64,000 nucleotides of DNA from Aphelenchoides besseyi (GCA_024699855.1 JAMPIQ010000002.1:6758001-6822000), one strand, 5' to 3'; shown: positions 23,531 to 35,375, counted from the first letter of the stretch. Made by a program: numbers and translations. Notes: a model not told the origin generated them from the letters alone.

Positions 23531-24827
23531 CTCTTCCTGAAAACAATCACTCACGGTTAATCCGAAAATCAAATTCACGTGAAATTTCTTTTCTGTCTAA
23601 CTTTTCAAAGCGGATATGATGATAAACTCATGGATATCTTCAAAATGCTCGTGGTTTTGTTTGAGAACACACAAATCGAAAATCTGTCAATTCCAGCAAA
23701 TCGTTCATTTTGTCCGCTGATAACCGAGACTTAAGCGAAAGACACGAAAAAATGACGATTATGATAAGATGCTTTGCAAATGACAGAAATAAGTTTTCCA
23801 ATCACAAAATCTTTCACATCTGAAGGCAATTTTTTTATTCATCTCTTCGGAAACGAGTGGCCATTGAGAAACGATCACGTTCGAGTTGACATTCGAAAAC
23901 GTCAAGAATCGAGCTCTTGAGATCGAATTTCGGCAAAAAACGATTTTTCTCGGACGTCCGATTTCTGAAACTTGAGAAACTCATGTTCGGGGTTAAAAGG
24001 ACAAATTGAATTGGCAGACTCAACGTCCTATTTAAAGCTCACGTGTGAATGCACTGAAGAAGTTTGCAGAACTTGATCAAACCTTAAACGTTACCTTGGG
24101 CATTGATCTTTGGCTGGAGGTCGAGTATCTGGAGCGAAAGTTGCACGGAGTGCCAGTTAATCGATGGCGAGTCGAATAGCCAACTGCTTGGACAATCGGT
24201 TCACTCTAGTTCTGAACTTTTTTGGGAAAATGGCGCGATTTTTGAGCGAATTTAATGGCGAGAACGAAATGATTCAACTGCCTTCTCTCTTATCGTTTAG
24301 TGCGGAACTTCGCGTTTTTGTGCAAGAAAATTTGGAGTCCGAGAAAGTGCGAGAAAACGGGCAGAAACTCATGACAACGCGGCGTGGAGATTAAACTTTT
24401 TGTAATTTTTTCGAATTACCATTGACGATTAAGTCTATTTTTGGCATCTCACAGGAACCGGGAACATGCACTTTAACTCTCCAGTTGTTTCGAAGACATC
24501 ATCAGATCGATTGTCGTTTTGCTCACGTTCTTAGCGTTTGAGCACGTTGCTTGAACGAATCGACTTCCTTCTCCCACGTTTGCTCATCAATCAACCCTAT
24601 GGTCTGTTGGCGAATTCGTTTGGTATTTCGATTCAAATATCAGTTCAACGATAAAATTAATTTATAAACACCACGAAATATAAATAGGGCAAACAACCAA
24701 ACAAAAACGGAAATGTTGATTTCCAACTGTCGCCCACGACACCAATCGTTTAATTTATCAACAAAGGAAACAACTGGACTATTGGCTGTAAAGTCCTTCG
24801 TCGTAAACTGAACGGCACCTTTGCTGC
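23531..24827. other. Intergenic, nothing recognised
   Basis: 1.3 kb between the cytochrome b5 reductase start and the eRF1 stop. It includes the 5' UTR intron of the reductase. Open frames are short and without motifs. Confidence 0.5.
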
Positions 24828-26394
<1,567 letters not shown>

Positions 26395-27097
26395 TTTGCT
26401 GATCGTCCAAACCCAAGGGTGGTCTCCGTCGACTCGCCAAGGTAAATGCGAGTCTGAAAAGTGAACTTAAAACAACCTTGAAGATTCACACGTAAACGAC
26501 AACAAGTTACTAGCAAAAAAACGAAAAGGCAATTTGGCAAATTTCAGTGCCGTGGAAGAAAAAGACAACTCTGTGATTTCGGAAAGGAAATTGGAAGCAT
26601 ATGTAAAACAAAAGTAGCAGAGGAACACCCAATAATCATCAAAAGAAATTAAAATAAAGTCCCACAAAAGCGATCATAATCCAATCGATTCAACTGCTCT
26701 TCAAGTCAACTTCTCGATTCTACGCGTCCAGAAACAACCATTTCATCAGAACAAAAATTCCGGTCAAGTGATCATACTCGACTTTCATCATAATTACTCA
26801 AAATAAAACAACTAACTACCTCCAAGCCTTCAGCCTCATTGGCGAGCGTGATGGAAGTCAAATATTCCGCTCGAGACAAACAGAAGCTCTTGAGCTCTCA
26901 ATGTTCCGGTCAGCTCGTTGCTCAAAACGATCAAACGTGTGAACTGCATAGTCAAATGTGCTATTCAAATTAATTGCAAGTTTGAAGCTTTTTCATCCAA
27001 GCTTACTCTCTCACATCCGGATTTTGTATTGAGTTAAATCGGAGAGAAAAAGGCTTCTAATTACAACTAGTGCTCCGATAATCTTGTCGAGCATATA
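26395..27097. other. Upstream region of eRF1, no gene seen
   Basis: About 700 bases between the eRF1 start and a transposon. It should hold the eRF1 promoter and 5' UTR. I see no TATA box of note and no convincing frame. Confidence 0.45.
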
Positions 27098-27295
27098 CAG
27101 AGGGTCTCAGTGAAAATTGACGTTTTGAAATCGAAATATCTCTTTTCAGAGTTGACGAATTTTTATACGGTTTTTTGTATCAGGTAGCTCGAGATTGAAA
27201 TTTTTGATAGAGGTAACTTCCACTTCTTCAATTTACTGCGAAGATCACAAAAATTGTAATCTTCCGAAATTTCTCATTTTTCCCCACATTTTTTG
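27098..27295 (+). repeat. Left terminal inverted repeat
   Basis: Pairs with 27806-28001 along almost its full length, starting at the TA-flanked CAG end and stopping at CCCCACATTTTT. A few mismatches near the tip. Confidence 0.9.
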
Positions 27296-27805
27296 TGTGC
27301 TTAGTTCGAAATTTTCGAAATGAAATGGTCTAATGAACATAAAGCATTCTGTGATCTTCGTTTTGCTGCAACCCGTATTCCAACGACTGTTCAACGGCAA
27401 TTTCGACTTCATTTTGGGCACTTAAATGTTCGAAGGTGGCTCGATGAGCACTTTGAAGGCAGATGGCTGGGCTGTGGTTCGGTTCAAATTCCTGCCCACT
27501 TTCTTGGCCGCCCTATAGTCCTGATCTCACCCCTTGTGATTTTTCGCTATGGGGTTATGTGAAGGACCGGGTTTATCGAACGAAGCTCGCAAGTTTGGAT
27601 CAATTGCAAGAAAGAATCGAAAATGAGTTTCGAAACTTGGATCAAGCGACGATTGATCGAGCAATTGATGAATACAAAAATCGTCTTGAAAAAGTTGTTG
27701 AAAACAGCGGTTGGCACTTTGAAATCCAATAAAAAGCTTTTTTGTTTTGTTTTTCTAAGCATCAAAATTGCTTTACAAAAATCTCGAAACGAATTATTCA
27801 AAGCG

Positions 27806-28001
27806 AAAAATGTGGGGAAAAATGAGAAATTTCGGAAGATTACAATTTTTGTGATCTTCGCAGTAAATTGAAGAAGTGGAAGTTACCTCTATCAAAAATT
27901 TCAATCTCGAGCTACCTGATACAAAAAACCGTATAAAAATTCGTCAACTCTGAAAAGAGATATTTCGATTTCAAAACGTCAATTTTCACTGAGACACCCT
28001 G
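27806..28001 (-). repeat. Right terminal inverted repeat
   Basis: Reverse complement of the left repeat; followed by TA at 28002. Confidence 0.9.
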
Positions 28002-28167
28002 TACATCTGACGAACACGAACTTGTGTTTTTGCATGTCATGTTGCAGTGAGTAGAAGCAAGCGGTTCTTTTTGGTCTATTCGGCTATTTGTCCACCGTTT
28101 CTCTTTAATCTTTTTGTTAATTACTTAATTGACTATTAAAGAAGAAGTGCTACCTCCATATTTAGCC

Positions 28168-28438
28168 ATGACAACAATCCAAGTCGGCTTCCTTGTTTTG
28201 ATGGGTTTATAGTTTACTCAACAGTCATACTCATGTGCTATACTTGCATGTCTCAAAAGATCGTATATTCTTTCCGTTGAGTCATGGAACCTATCGTTTG
28301 ATTGCCATTGAGATCAAGGAACGAGAAGATAAGTGATTGAGAAAATTTGTAAACTAAGAATCTTTACGTTGTGCTCTTTTAGGTTTCTTTCTATTGCTGA
28401 TCATAATCGTTTGCAAAATCGAAGATCTTAGAGATGTC
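28168..28438 (+). CDS. Candidate 31-residue single-pass membrane micropeptide
   Basis: An ATG after a TTTAG tract reads MTTIQVGFLVLM. Splicing from ATGG|GTTTAT to TTTTAG|GTTTC gives GFFLLLIIIVCKIEDLRDV and TGA in the same frame. The result is one hydrophobic helix with a short charged tail. The donor is weak and the protein is very short, so chance is a real alternative. I know no family match. Confidence 0.2.
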
Positions 28439-28751
28439 TGATGATTTCCTGTTGCACAATGTGTATGTCAGAAGGATTGGTGAAGTTTTCCAGTAAGTTT
28501 TTGGACCTTCTTTAAATCTAATAACGCTTTTTATTATCTACCTGCTACATCTGCGCTAATACTAAAATTCAATTCACTCAAACAACCACCAGGTGACCGG
28601 AAGACGCAAAGCGATGATCAGTCACTGATGTTCAAATAACTTGATTTTTTTCGAGTAATGATGTCGACTTATTTCTATCGTTATATCAATTTTATAACTT
28701 CAAAGCTGTTTATTGAAATCAGCAAATAAGACATGGTATTTTGTTGGTGGA
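28439..28751. other. Gap, nothing convincing
   Basis: A short plus frame (MSDDFLLHNVYVRRIGEVFQ followed by a GTAAG donor) meets only a stop at the next acceptor. Otherwise this is the 3' flank of galectin A. Confidence 0.4.
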
Positions 28752-29486
28752 TTAATAATATCCTCGAGGATCGTTTTGTCCTTGATTGGGTGTCGGTTGA
28801 CCGTAACTGCCGATGTTTGGATTGGGATACAATCCTTGGCCCAGACCTTGATTAGGTGTTGCAACATGAGCAACCTGTTGGCCCATCTCGGTAATACCGG
28901 ATGGTTGATAGGGCAGTGGATTGAAAGAGGGTTGATAAGGAGGAAATTGTGCTGGCAAACGCACGTGACTTTCGAGATGACGAAAATGTAGTGAATGAAC
29001 TCGGACATCGCCTCGAATTTCTAATCGCGTAATCCGATTAGCAGAAATACGATGTGGAAACTTGTGAGTTTGACCGTTGATTGTGATCAGAAACAAACGT
29101 TTTTAAAGTAGTTTGAAACTTGTGACTAACCTCCCAGTTCGTCCAATGATTTATGACTTTCATGTTCAATTGAGAACCCGGGTGGATTGGGATATTGTAT
29201 CGATTCTCATGTCCCCAATGTTTGCGCTCATATGAATTGAAGATTGTACAATGATCGTTGTTTAATCCCATTCTAATATTTACATGTAATACACAGCCAT
29301 CTAAAGCTCGAAGTTCAAAGGTGATTGCTTGATCTTGTCCTTGAAGAACCTCGCCATGCAACTCGATTTCGCCATTGCGTGGAATACCATCGTTCACAAT
29401 ATCTTGATAGAAAGGAATGGGCTGAAATATGAATACAAAAGAAGCACAAAAAGATGAAAACCTACCACTTGATTTAAGGTCTGCAT
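28752..29486 (-). CDS. Galectin A: one carbohydrate-recognition domain with a Gly/Pro/Gln/Tyr-rich C-terminal tail
   Basis: Galectins are soluble beta-galactoside-binding lectins. MQTLNQV at 29486 is spliced to PIPFYQDIVNDGIPRNGEIE. The sugar-binding residues are visible: HVNIR (the HxNxR motif), an Asn in IFNS, and WGHENR (WxxExR). The next exon, INGQTHKFPHRISANRITRL, continues the beta-sandwich to VHSLHFRHLESH. The last 60 or so residues are a low-complexity tail with repeated Pro, Gln, Gly, Asn and Tyr (for example QGLYPNPNIGSYGQPTPNQG) and stop at 28752. A tail of this kind recalls the N-terminal self-association tail of galectin-3, but here it is at the other end. Tandem with galectin B. 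Confidence 0.9.
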
Positions 29487-29871
29487 TTAAACTCGTCAAT
29501 TAACAGAAACACAAGTTGATTTTATTTGAGCTACAATGTTTATTTTCAATTCCACTCTCCACCCTTCTCGTCTACACGACCACGAAAGGGCGTATAATGT
29601 CAGTGACTGTTTGTTTGCCAGTTGAAGGTCTTGTTATCGATAAACGCTGTGATTGCCTTTTCGCTTTTGAAATCTGTGTCAACAAGTGACTCACTTCAAG
29701 CAATTTATGAAATGAAACGAGAAGTTGGTGTGAATTATTTAGGAAACGTATTTCAAAAGTAAAATGATTCCGTTTTATTAATTTTTAATGGTTTTTATTC
29801 ACTTGAGAGAACATGACTGTAGATTGCGATATTGACCGTTACTTCAAGAAACCTTAACATCATTTTGATGT
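29487..29871. other. Spacer between the galectins
   Basis: 385 bases between the start of galectin A and the stop of galectin B. No gene seen. It should hold the galectin A promoter and galectin B 3' UTR. Confidence 0.5.
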
Positions 29872-30690
29872 TCAATAACCGCGACCATAGTGATTCTGCG
29901 GTGGAGGATAAGCTTGTGGAGAATAAGCATAAGCTGTCGGTTGTCCGTAGGTTTGTGGCGGACACGCCGATTGAATTGGTTGAAACAAATGCAAATGATT
30001 TTCCATGTGATGAAAACGCAAACTTCTGATCACCAAATCGCCTCTAATTTCCAGTCGCTAAAACAAAAAGTTATAATTGTTGTTGTGATCGGAATTACAT
30101 TAATGTCGTGACTGTGAAGTTTGCACGTGTAGTGAAAGCTGCGTCCGTTGATGTTGATCTAGATTAAAACATGAAAACCATTTGGACAGTTTTCTTACAT
30201 GAAACTTTTTGTCATGAAATTCGACGTGCATTCGGAGCGGCTGACCGGGATTAACGGTTGAAAACTCACGATGCTCATGGCCCCATTTGCCGTGATGCAG
30301 ATGGTTTGCAATCACGATGTTTTCGGCGTTTAAGCCCATTATAAAACGTTAAACATTAAAAACATCAGTAAACAGAACGTTTAGAAAAGAGTTCTTGATT
30401 GAAAGTTTCTTCGTTTAAATATTGAATTGTGATCTTTTACCTAATACTCAGATGAAGAGCCGTTCCGCCGTTAGTCTACAAGGATTGTCGTTTACAATCT
30501 TCTTGAGAACTTACCTTGAATTCAAACCAAATGGCTCGTTCTGCGCCGTAAATGGCATCGCCATCGAGATCGATTTCGCAGTGATGCGGTAATCCGTTTC
30601 GGATTTCGGCAAAGAACGGAACTTGCTAAACAACTGCATTTCTCGAGGTTTCACTTTCGGATAACCCACGGGATGATCGACCGTAAGCAT
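29872..30690 (-). CDS. Galectin B: tandem paralogue with a Pro/Gln/Tyr-rich tail
   Basis: MLTVDHP at 30690, then a 44-nt intron to QVPFFAEIRNGLPHHCEIDL. The core exons give ALHLSIR, WGHEHREFSTVNPGQPLRMH, INGRSFHYTCK and RLEIRGDLVIRSLRFHHMEN. The sugar site differs from galectin A: HxNxR is HLSIR here, so the Asn is Ser, while WxxExR is kept. The tail, PPQTYGQPTAYAYSPQAYPP to the stop at 29872, is again Tyr/Pro/Gln-rich. The junction between HLSIR and MGLNAENI has a good donor (AG|GTAAAA) but the next exon is preceded by TTTTATA, with no AG where one is required (around 30340). That exon join is therefore unexplained. Confidence 0.8.
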
Positions 30691-31165
30691 CGTTAAAAGA
30701 AGTTTCTCTTGGATAGACGTGAATCAAAAACTTCGAAACTTGGCAATGAAACTTTTGATTGTCAATTTGCTGCATTTTATTTTCGTTCTTCCAATCGATT
30801 GTTTGCTGAATTCATGCACAACACACCTCAACCCGTCTTCTTCAACCTCTCCTCTTTGCATAAACGTTCGGTCGCACCTTCTACACCTCAAAGGACCTTG
30901 AATGAGCTGTTCTGCAAATTTAACCGTTTCACTATGTCGAACTGCGTTGGATGTTATCCGAGAATTCGCACCTACAGAAAGAAGCATAAACGACCATTCA
31001 ATTCAGCAGGTTTGTAGTTTTGTGCAAAAAAGAATACGCTCCAGTACTTTCAATTTTATTGGCTTCGATGAATCAATAGAAATAAAAAGCAATTTGGCAT
31101 CAAATACGACGCGACCATTTACGTCGTCTGTTCAATTCTTCAAGATTTTTATTGTCAAACTTCGA
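30691..31165. other. Gap, nothing recognised
   Basis: A plus-strand frame of about 100 codons (30709-31017) overlaps a minus frame of similar size; neither has a family motif, leader or splice partners. Confidence 0.4.
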
Positions 31166-31476
31166 TTAAGGTACATTTTCAGGCGAATTACACAAATCGC
31201 GATTACAAGCACAGTAAACTACATGGTCATTTGCGTGACAGCCTTCTCGAAACATCCGATTCCGAAAGCATCCCAAGTAGACGTTCGAAGAGTTGTTCAT
31301 AATCAAACGTCCGCAAGATAGACAGTTTGTAATGACATTTAACTAAAAAGACTAAAGTGAAATTCTATCGACCTTACCTCATTTCCGCAGTTCATCGCAT
31401 TGCGGCAGTAGCATCTTATTCTATTCCCGTTAATTAAAACAACAAATCCGACTAAGAACAAGAGCAGTTTGAACAT
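31166..31476 (-). CDS. Small secreted Cys-rich protein, three-finger (LU/ET-like) pattern
   Basis: MFKLLLFLVGFVVLINGN at 31476 is a clear signal peptide. The mature part starts RIRCYCRNAMNCGNE, is spliced over a short intron to LNVITNCLSCGRL, and ends YCACNRDLCNSPENVP with the stop at 31166. Ten cysteines in about 70 residues and the closing CxC..xxCN fit the Ly6/uPAR-type fold or the nematode ET module. No GPI-anchor tail follows. An AATAAA on the minus strand lies right after the stop (about 31148). The partner is unknown. Confidence 0.65.
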
Positions 31477-32071
31477 AACTCAAGGACTGTCGAAAAGCGA
31501 TTATCGAAACAAAAACTTCGGATTCACGAAGATTCACATTTCTACGCTGATTCACATGAGAGCAACGACCTAAAAACGTTGAATTCTGTTGCTTTTTCTA
31601 ACTTCAATAGCAAACTGCAATTATTTCTACAGACTTTAAAAGCTCGTTTTTTGTTTGATCGAATACCTAATAGTAAATAGGACAACTACTCTAAAACAGT
31701 CGATTTATTTGTATTCCTGGGAAATTAAGAAGCGAGTTATCGACGATCTACAAAACGGGTCTCAAAAATAAAATGACTGATGAGTATTGAATGATCGATG
31801 TTGAGAATTAGATGAAGAGTCGAGTCAAAAGCGTTCCATTTGACTGCTGATCGACGTCTTTTTCCCACGGTTTTGTTTCGTTTCCGTTACAGAAATCGCC
31901 ATCGTTACACACACACATTGTACCTAAACATCGTTTTTTACATCCGATATTTGATCTTTAGAACTCCGCCAACAGCTCAACTTTTCTGGTAATTTCTCTT
32001 TCGCTAAGTCACAGCATATCGTTTAGACATTGCGTTTTTGTGAACTTACGGTTATTTAGATAATAACAAAA
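31477..32071. other. Gap, nothing recognised
   Basis: 595 bases between two small secreted-protein genes. No motif-bearing frame. Confidence 0.45.
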
Positions 32072-33171
32072 TTAAAGCATGAAAATCAACTTTCCATTAG
32101 TGTCGACAAATTTACAGCCGAGCTCGCTTTCTGCCTGATAAGAACATCCCTTCGTATGCTGGTTTTTGTAAGGAAAGACTCCGATCTCGTTGAGAGTAAC
32201 GTTGACACACGCATAGCATCCTTCGACTTCCTTTAGTGGTTCATCTTTGTCGCTATCAAACACCCTGAAATACAGAGTAGCCCAAAATGAACTGCATAGT
32301 CGACGTTGTGGGAAAAGTTTCTCGAGACTGATTTTCTCTGGCCAATGTATATATTTTTCGAGCCCCTATGGTCCTCAAATTCATCTGGGCCCAAAAACGG
32401 AAAAGTCAATTTTCCAAAATTCGCTTTTACTCCCTCCTGTTGGCGTGCTCGCTCCTGGTTTCTCGATTGAAAACTTTTCATTAACAAAACAACAAAAAAG
32501 GTTTTAACGAGTTTCCACTAGTCTTCCGTTTTGATTAAGACAATGTTGAAGACGACAAGGAAAAGTGGCCGCTATTCGTTCTCTCAATTCGCGATTTCTG
32601 CGAAAATCGGGAACTTGAGCTTGGTCGTTCTCCTCTTCTCGATGAATTTGCGACAGAAACTTGGCATATTCGTAATGCTCTTTAATGAACACCCGCAGAA
32701 GATGAGCTTTCCGTTGATCGTGTAACCCATCAGTTAAGGAAATTAAAACGAGCAAAAGAACAGACGAAACAGAAGAAAACCCTGCTTTCTTATATGAAAA
32801 GGCCACGCCGAGAAGATTTGACAACTCAATTTTGAATTAACCGTCTTTTTGTCCAATCGAGAAACCAGGCGCGAGCACGCCAACAGGGGGGAGTAAAAGC
32901 GAATTTTGGAAAATTGACTTTTCCGTTTTTGGGCCCAGATGAATTTGAGGACCATAGGGGCTCGAAAAATATATACATTGGCCAGAGAAAATCAGTCTCG
33001 AGAAACTTTTCCCACAACGCCGACTATGCAATTCATTTCGGGCCACGCTGTACATAAAAATGGACAGCATTCAGGAGAGATAGCTTACCAACAATTCAGA
33101 GTGTTGGATGCAACAATATAGAATGTCAGCAAAACACAAAAGAAAATGAGCGTTGAGCGGACGACAATCAT
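32072..33171 (-). CDS. Small secreted Cys-rich protein with a transposon in its intron
   Basis: Exon 1 (33089-33171) codes for a signal peptide, MIVVRSTLIFFCVLLTFYIV, then ASNTLNCW. Exon 2 (32072-32264) gives VFDSDKDEPLKEVEGCYACV and GCSYQAESELGCKFVDTNGK, stop at 32072. About 91 residues with six cysteines in the predicted mature part. I do not recognise the family; it may belong with the neighbouring three-finger-like protein. The single intron is 824 nt because a 778-bp element sits in it; without it the intron would be 44 nt, the size usual in this window. Confidence 0.6.
32273..32469 (+). repeat. Terminal inverted repeat, left
   Basis: Inverted match to 32854-33050 ending at CTCGATTG; about a dozen mismatches. 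Confidence 0.88.
32854..33050 (-). repeat. Terminal inverted repeat, right
   Basis: Inverted match to 32273-32469; TA follows at 33051. Confidence 0.88.
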
Positions 33172-33862
33172 TTCAACGTGCCTATTGATCCGACTAGAAA
33201 CACAGTCGATTCAAACGAATCGTATAAACGCGACAAGTTGTTTTTCACTTCCGACCAAAGAGTTTTGTGACGCCCACAGAATGATAAAAACTGTGGACTC
33301 TCGCTCTTCAAAATTCACGTTGTTTTCACGCTCAACGGCAACATTTCGAATTGTAGAGATTACGCAAAGGGTCACGTTCAACGTACAATGAAATCGCTCG
33401 ATGAGTGATTGCACAAACAAACAGCAAACGTTATACCCAACAACAAGTTTGACTAATCAATAGAACAAAAGAGAGACTAAAATTATCACTATGTCTGTTG
33501 GCTAACAAGTTGGTAACCAAAGAGTAGCCACATCCGTAAAACTTGAGCTTTTGTTCGAACAAGAAGCAGATTTCAAGAGTTATTTAAGGCCTCGAGGATT
33601 ATCGACTCCTGACTGAGCAAATAGAACGCGAGTCAAAAGCGAACTTTGAGCGATGCCGATCGAGTCAAAAAACAAGTTTTCACAATCCACTCGGATTGTT
33701 TGTGACCAAAAACTGTTGTACGGTTGTAGAACAGAAACTAAATTCTCGTACCGGGATTTCATCGAACACAAACTCGAGTGATTCTAATCTTCGCATCAAA
33801 ACTATTTATTCGAGAAAGAACCCAAGAAAGTAACGGGTTGCGAAATTTGCGTTGTCGTTCAA
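33172..33862. other. Gap, nothing recognised
   Basis: 691 bases between the secreted Cys-rich gene and the calpain-domain gene. Short frames only. Confidence 0.45.
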
Positions 33863-34841
33863 TCACACGAGATCCACAACAACGATTTTTCCTTTTACAA
33901 AGATGCGCAAAACAAACTCGGCATTTTTTCCAGGATAAAAAGTAGACGGAACGAAGAGGTAAAGTCCAGAATCCAATGTAAAACTTTCACGACACTGAAA
34001 TGCACGATAAAATGAATGTAATCCGCGATATAACATACGATTGGACCTGAGAAAACACGTTGATAGAAAACCGGAAGATTCGTTTTGTCATTGAAAAACG
34101 ACGGTTCAAATTTTCGTGTACGTTCTGACTCCTCTTCCGGAACACGATAAACGAGAACTCCCATGAATGGCGGCGTAGTTGGTGGCTTTTTGTCCTGTTG
34201 TTTCAATGCCAATTCGTAGACAATAGGAACTTGTTTGTCCTTCTCGTTTTGGGCGCTAATATTGGCCACGAATTGAGGATTACGATGAAATTGATCTGAA
34301 AAGCAAAACAGTGATACATGAAGTTGATATTACTGACTTAGCAGCTGTCCCGGAGCACCACCCGCCGTCTTCTTTTTGGTACTCCACGCATCGCTGATTA
34401 TAACGCTTTTGTAGTCGTTAGCCAATGGCAGATTCTCCTGATTAAAAATCGGATCGTTGGTTCCGATCGCAATGTCCAATTTCATGTTCACAGTGTTCGT
34501 TTGGCCCTCACGTGTTTCACTCTTTGTGTTTTTTGGATCCGATGGAGGATTTTGATAAATCGATAAAGCAGCCGGTTGAATATTCGACGGTTCATTTGGC
34601 ACGATATCAGAAGTTGAACTGAGAAAATGAGTTCGCGGTGTTGGTGTCGTTTACTTACGTAGCGGTTAGCATTCGAGTCGGAGTGATGCCCGGGCTGTAA
34701 ATCCAACCAAAGAAACGGCCCAACCATTGTTGAAGTGCTTGGGTGAACGTCTGGAACGTATATTTCAAATAAACTCCGACAGCTTACCGGATTGTTCTCC
34801 GGCGTCAACGGAACGTTTGCATCAGCACCATCAGACGGCAT
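33863..34841 (-). CDS. Calpain domain III (C2-like) protein lacking the protease domains
   Basis: Domain III of calpains is a C2-like regulatory beta-sandwich that normally follows the papain-like core. The start, MPSDGADANVPLTPENNP (34841), is spliced to TFTQALQQWLGRFFGWIYSP and a Ser/Thr/Pro/Asn-rich linker. Domain III features follow: TAGGAPGQLL, FHRNPQFVANI (family TAGGxxN...F..NPQF), then PPFMGVLVYRVPEEES, and the closing RESFTLDSGLYLFVPSTFYP with KNAEFVLRIF, the family's last strands. Stop at 33863. No Cys-His-Asn protease core, EF hands or zinc fingers lie in the gene or the 1.3 kb upstream. Exon joins are short GT-AG introns in phase. I infer a non-proteolytic binding or membrane-contact protein, or an unusual calpain remnant still under selection. 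Confidence 0.75.
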
Positions 34842-35060
34842 TCTGACCGTCCTGCACTGTCAATCTAAAGACCGGACAAAAGAACTCGACTGCAATTTAC
34901 GTCCGTTGACGAAACAATGTGATCCAAATTTTGACTCATTTCTACACTTCTATTCTAACTTATGTTAATTTTGGACTTCTAATGACGATAACAAGTGGCT
35001 AAAACACCTTTGTTTTTTGCTGATCACAACAATCAAAAGACCTTTCTGGTTATCGTTGAT

Positions 35061-35375
35061 TTAAAATTCGATCACAATCTCAAGTTTCAATTTCACTTTT
35101 TTGTCTTTTGGCGCTGTAAGTCAACAGCGCGATCGTTTTATACAACTTCACGAAACACTTGTTCTTAATCACCTTCTCGTGTCGTCGAAATCCAATTACT
35201 GCAGTCAATAAGACAGCGATGTTTCCCGGCTCTATAACACGAACGATTTCTCTCATTGAAATTTGCGCCGTAAAAGACGAATGAAAATCCACTCATACCT
35301 CCGGACGATCTCTTTGTGCGACTGTTCATCCAAGTGAAGTGGACACACGCGCAATTCGTCTCCTCGATTGCTCAT
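35061..35375 (-). CDS. Candidate 62-residue protein in three exons
   Basis: The ATG at 35375 reads MSNRGDELRVCPLHLDEQSH then KEIVRR. A 61-nt intron leads to AGKHRCLIDCSNWISTTRE, and a 59-nt intron to APKDKKVKLKLEIVIEF and the stop at 35061. Both introns are GT-AG and keep the frame, while the unspliced frames run into stops. I recognise no family and see no leader or membrane segment. A longer gene with exons upstream is possible. Confidence 0.35.

Larger units (their letters stand above)
27098..28001 (+). mobile_element. Deleted Tc1/mariner-superfamily element with about 196-bp terminal inverted repeats
   Basis: The element starts CAGAGGGTCTCAGTGAAAAT and ends with the near reverse complement (...CACTGAGACACCCTG). 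A TA dinucleotide lies on each side, the usual Tc1/mariner target. Between the repeats is a damaged transposase: the helix-turn-helix start MKWSNEHKAFCDLRF (27320 on) is joined, after loss of the middle and a frameshift, to WPPYSPDLTPCDFSLWGYVK, which carries the last catalytic block. It ends with a C-terminal helix and TAA at 27732. The first two acidic residues of the triad lie in the deleted part, so it is non-autonomous. The N-terminus resembles the DUF4817-type HTH. Confidence 0.9.
32273..33050 (-). mobile_element. Non-autonomous Tc1/mariner-type element with 197-bp inverted repeats
   Basis: The ends CAGAGTAGCCCAAAATGAAC and (reverse) CAGCGTGGCCCGAAATGAAT are flanked by TA on both sides. 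Inverted repeats of about 197 bp (32273-32469 and 32854-33050) surround about 380 bp. A minus frame in the middle (32504-32824) ends NRELRERIAATFPCRLQHCL then NQNGR, which resembles the last helix of mariner-like transposases (RLQxCI..NG). I infer an internally deleted copy. It sits wholly inside an intron of the secreted-protein gene. Confidence 0.85.

Noticed and set aside
27547..27871. Frames opposite or out of phase to the transposase remnant
   Set aside because: Shadows of the transposase and inverted repeat.
28430..28500. MSDDFLLHNVYVRRIGEVFQ followed by a good donor
   Set aside because: The only nearby acceptor brings an immediate stop, so no gene model results.
32247..32507. Two matching 70-86 codon frames on opposite strands (32247-32507 and 32837-33070)
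   Set aside because: They are the terminal inverted repeats of one transposon read from both ends, not duplicated genes.
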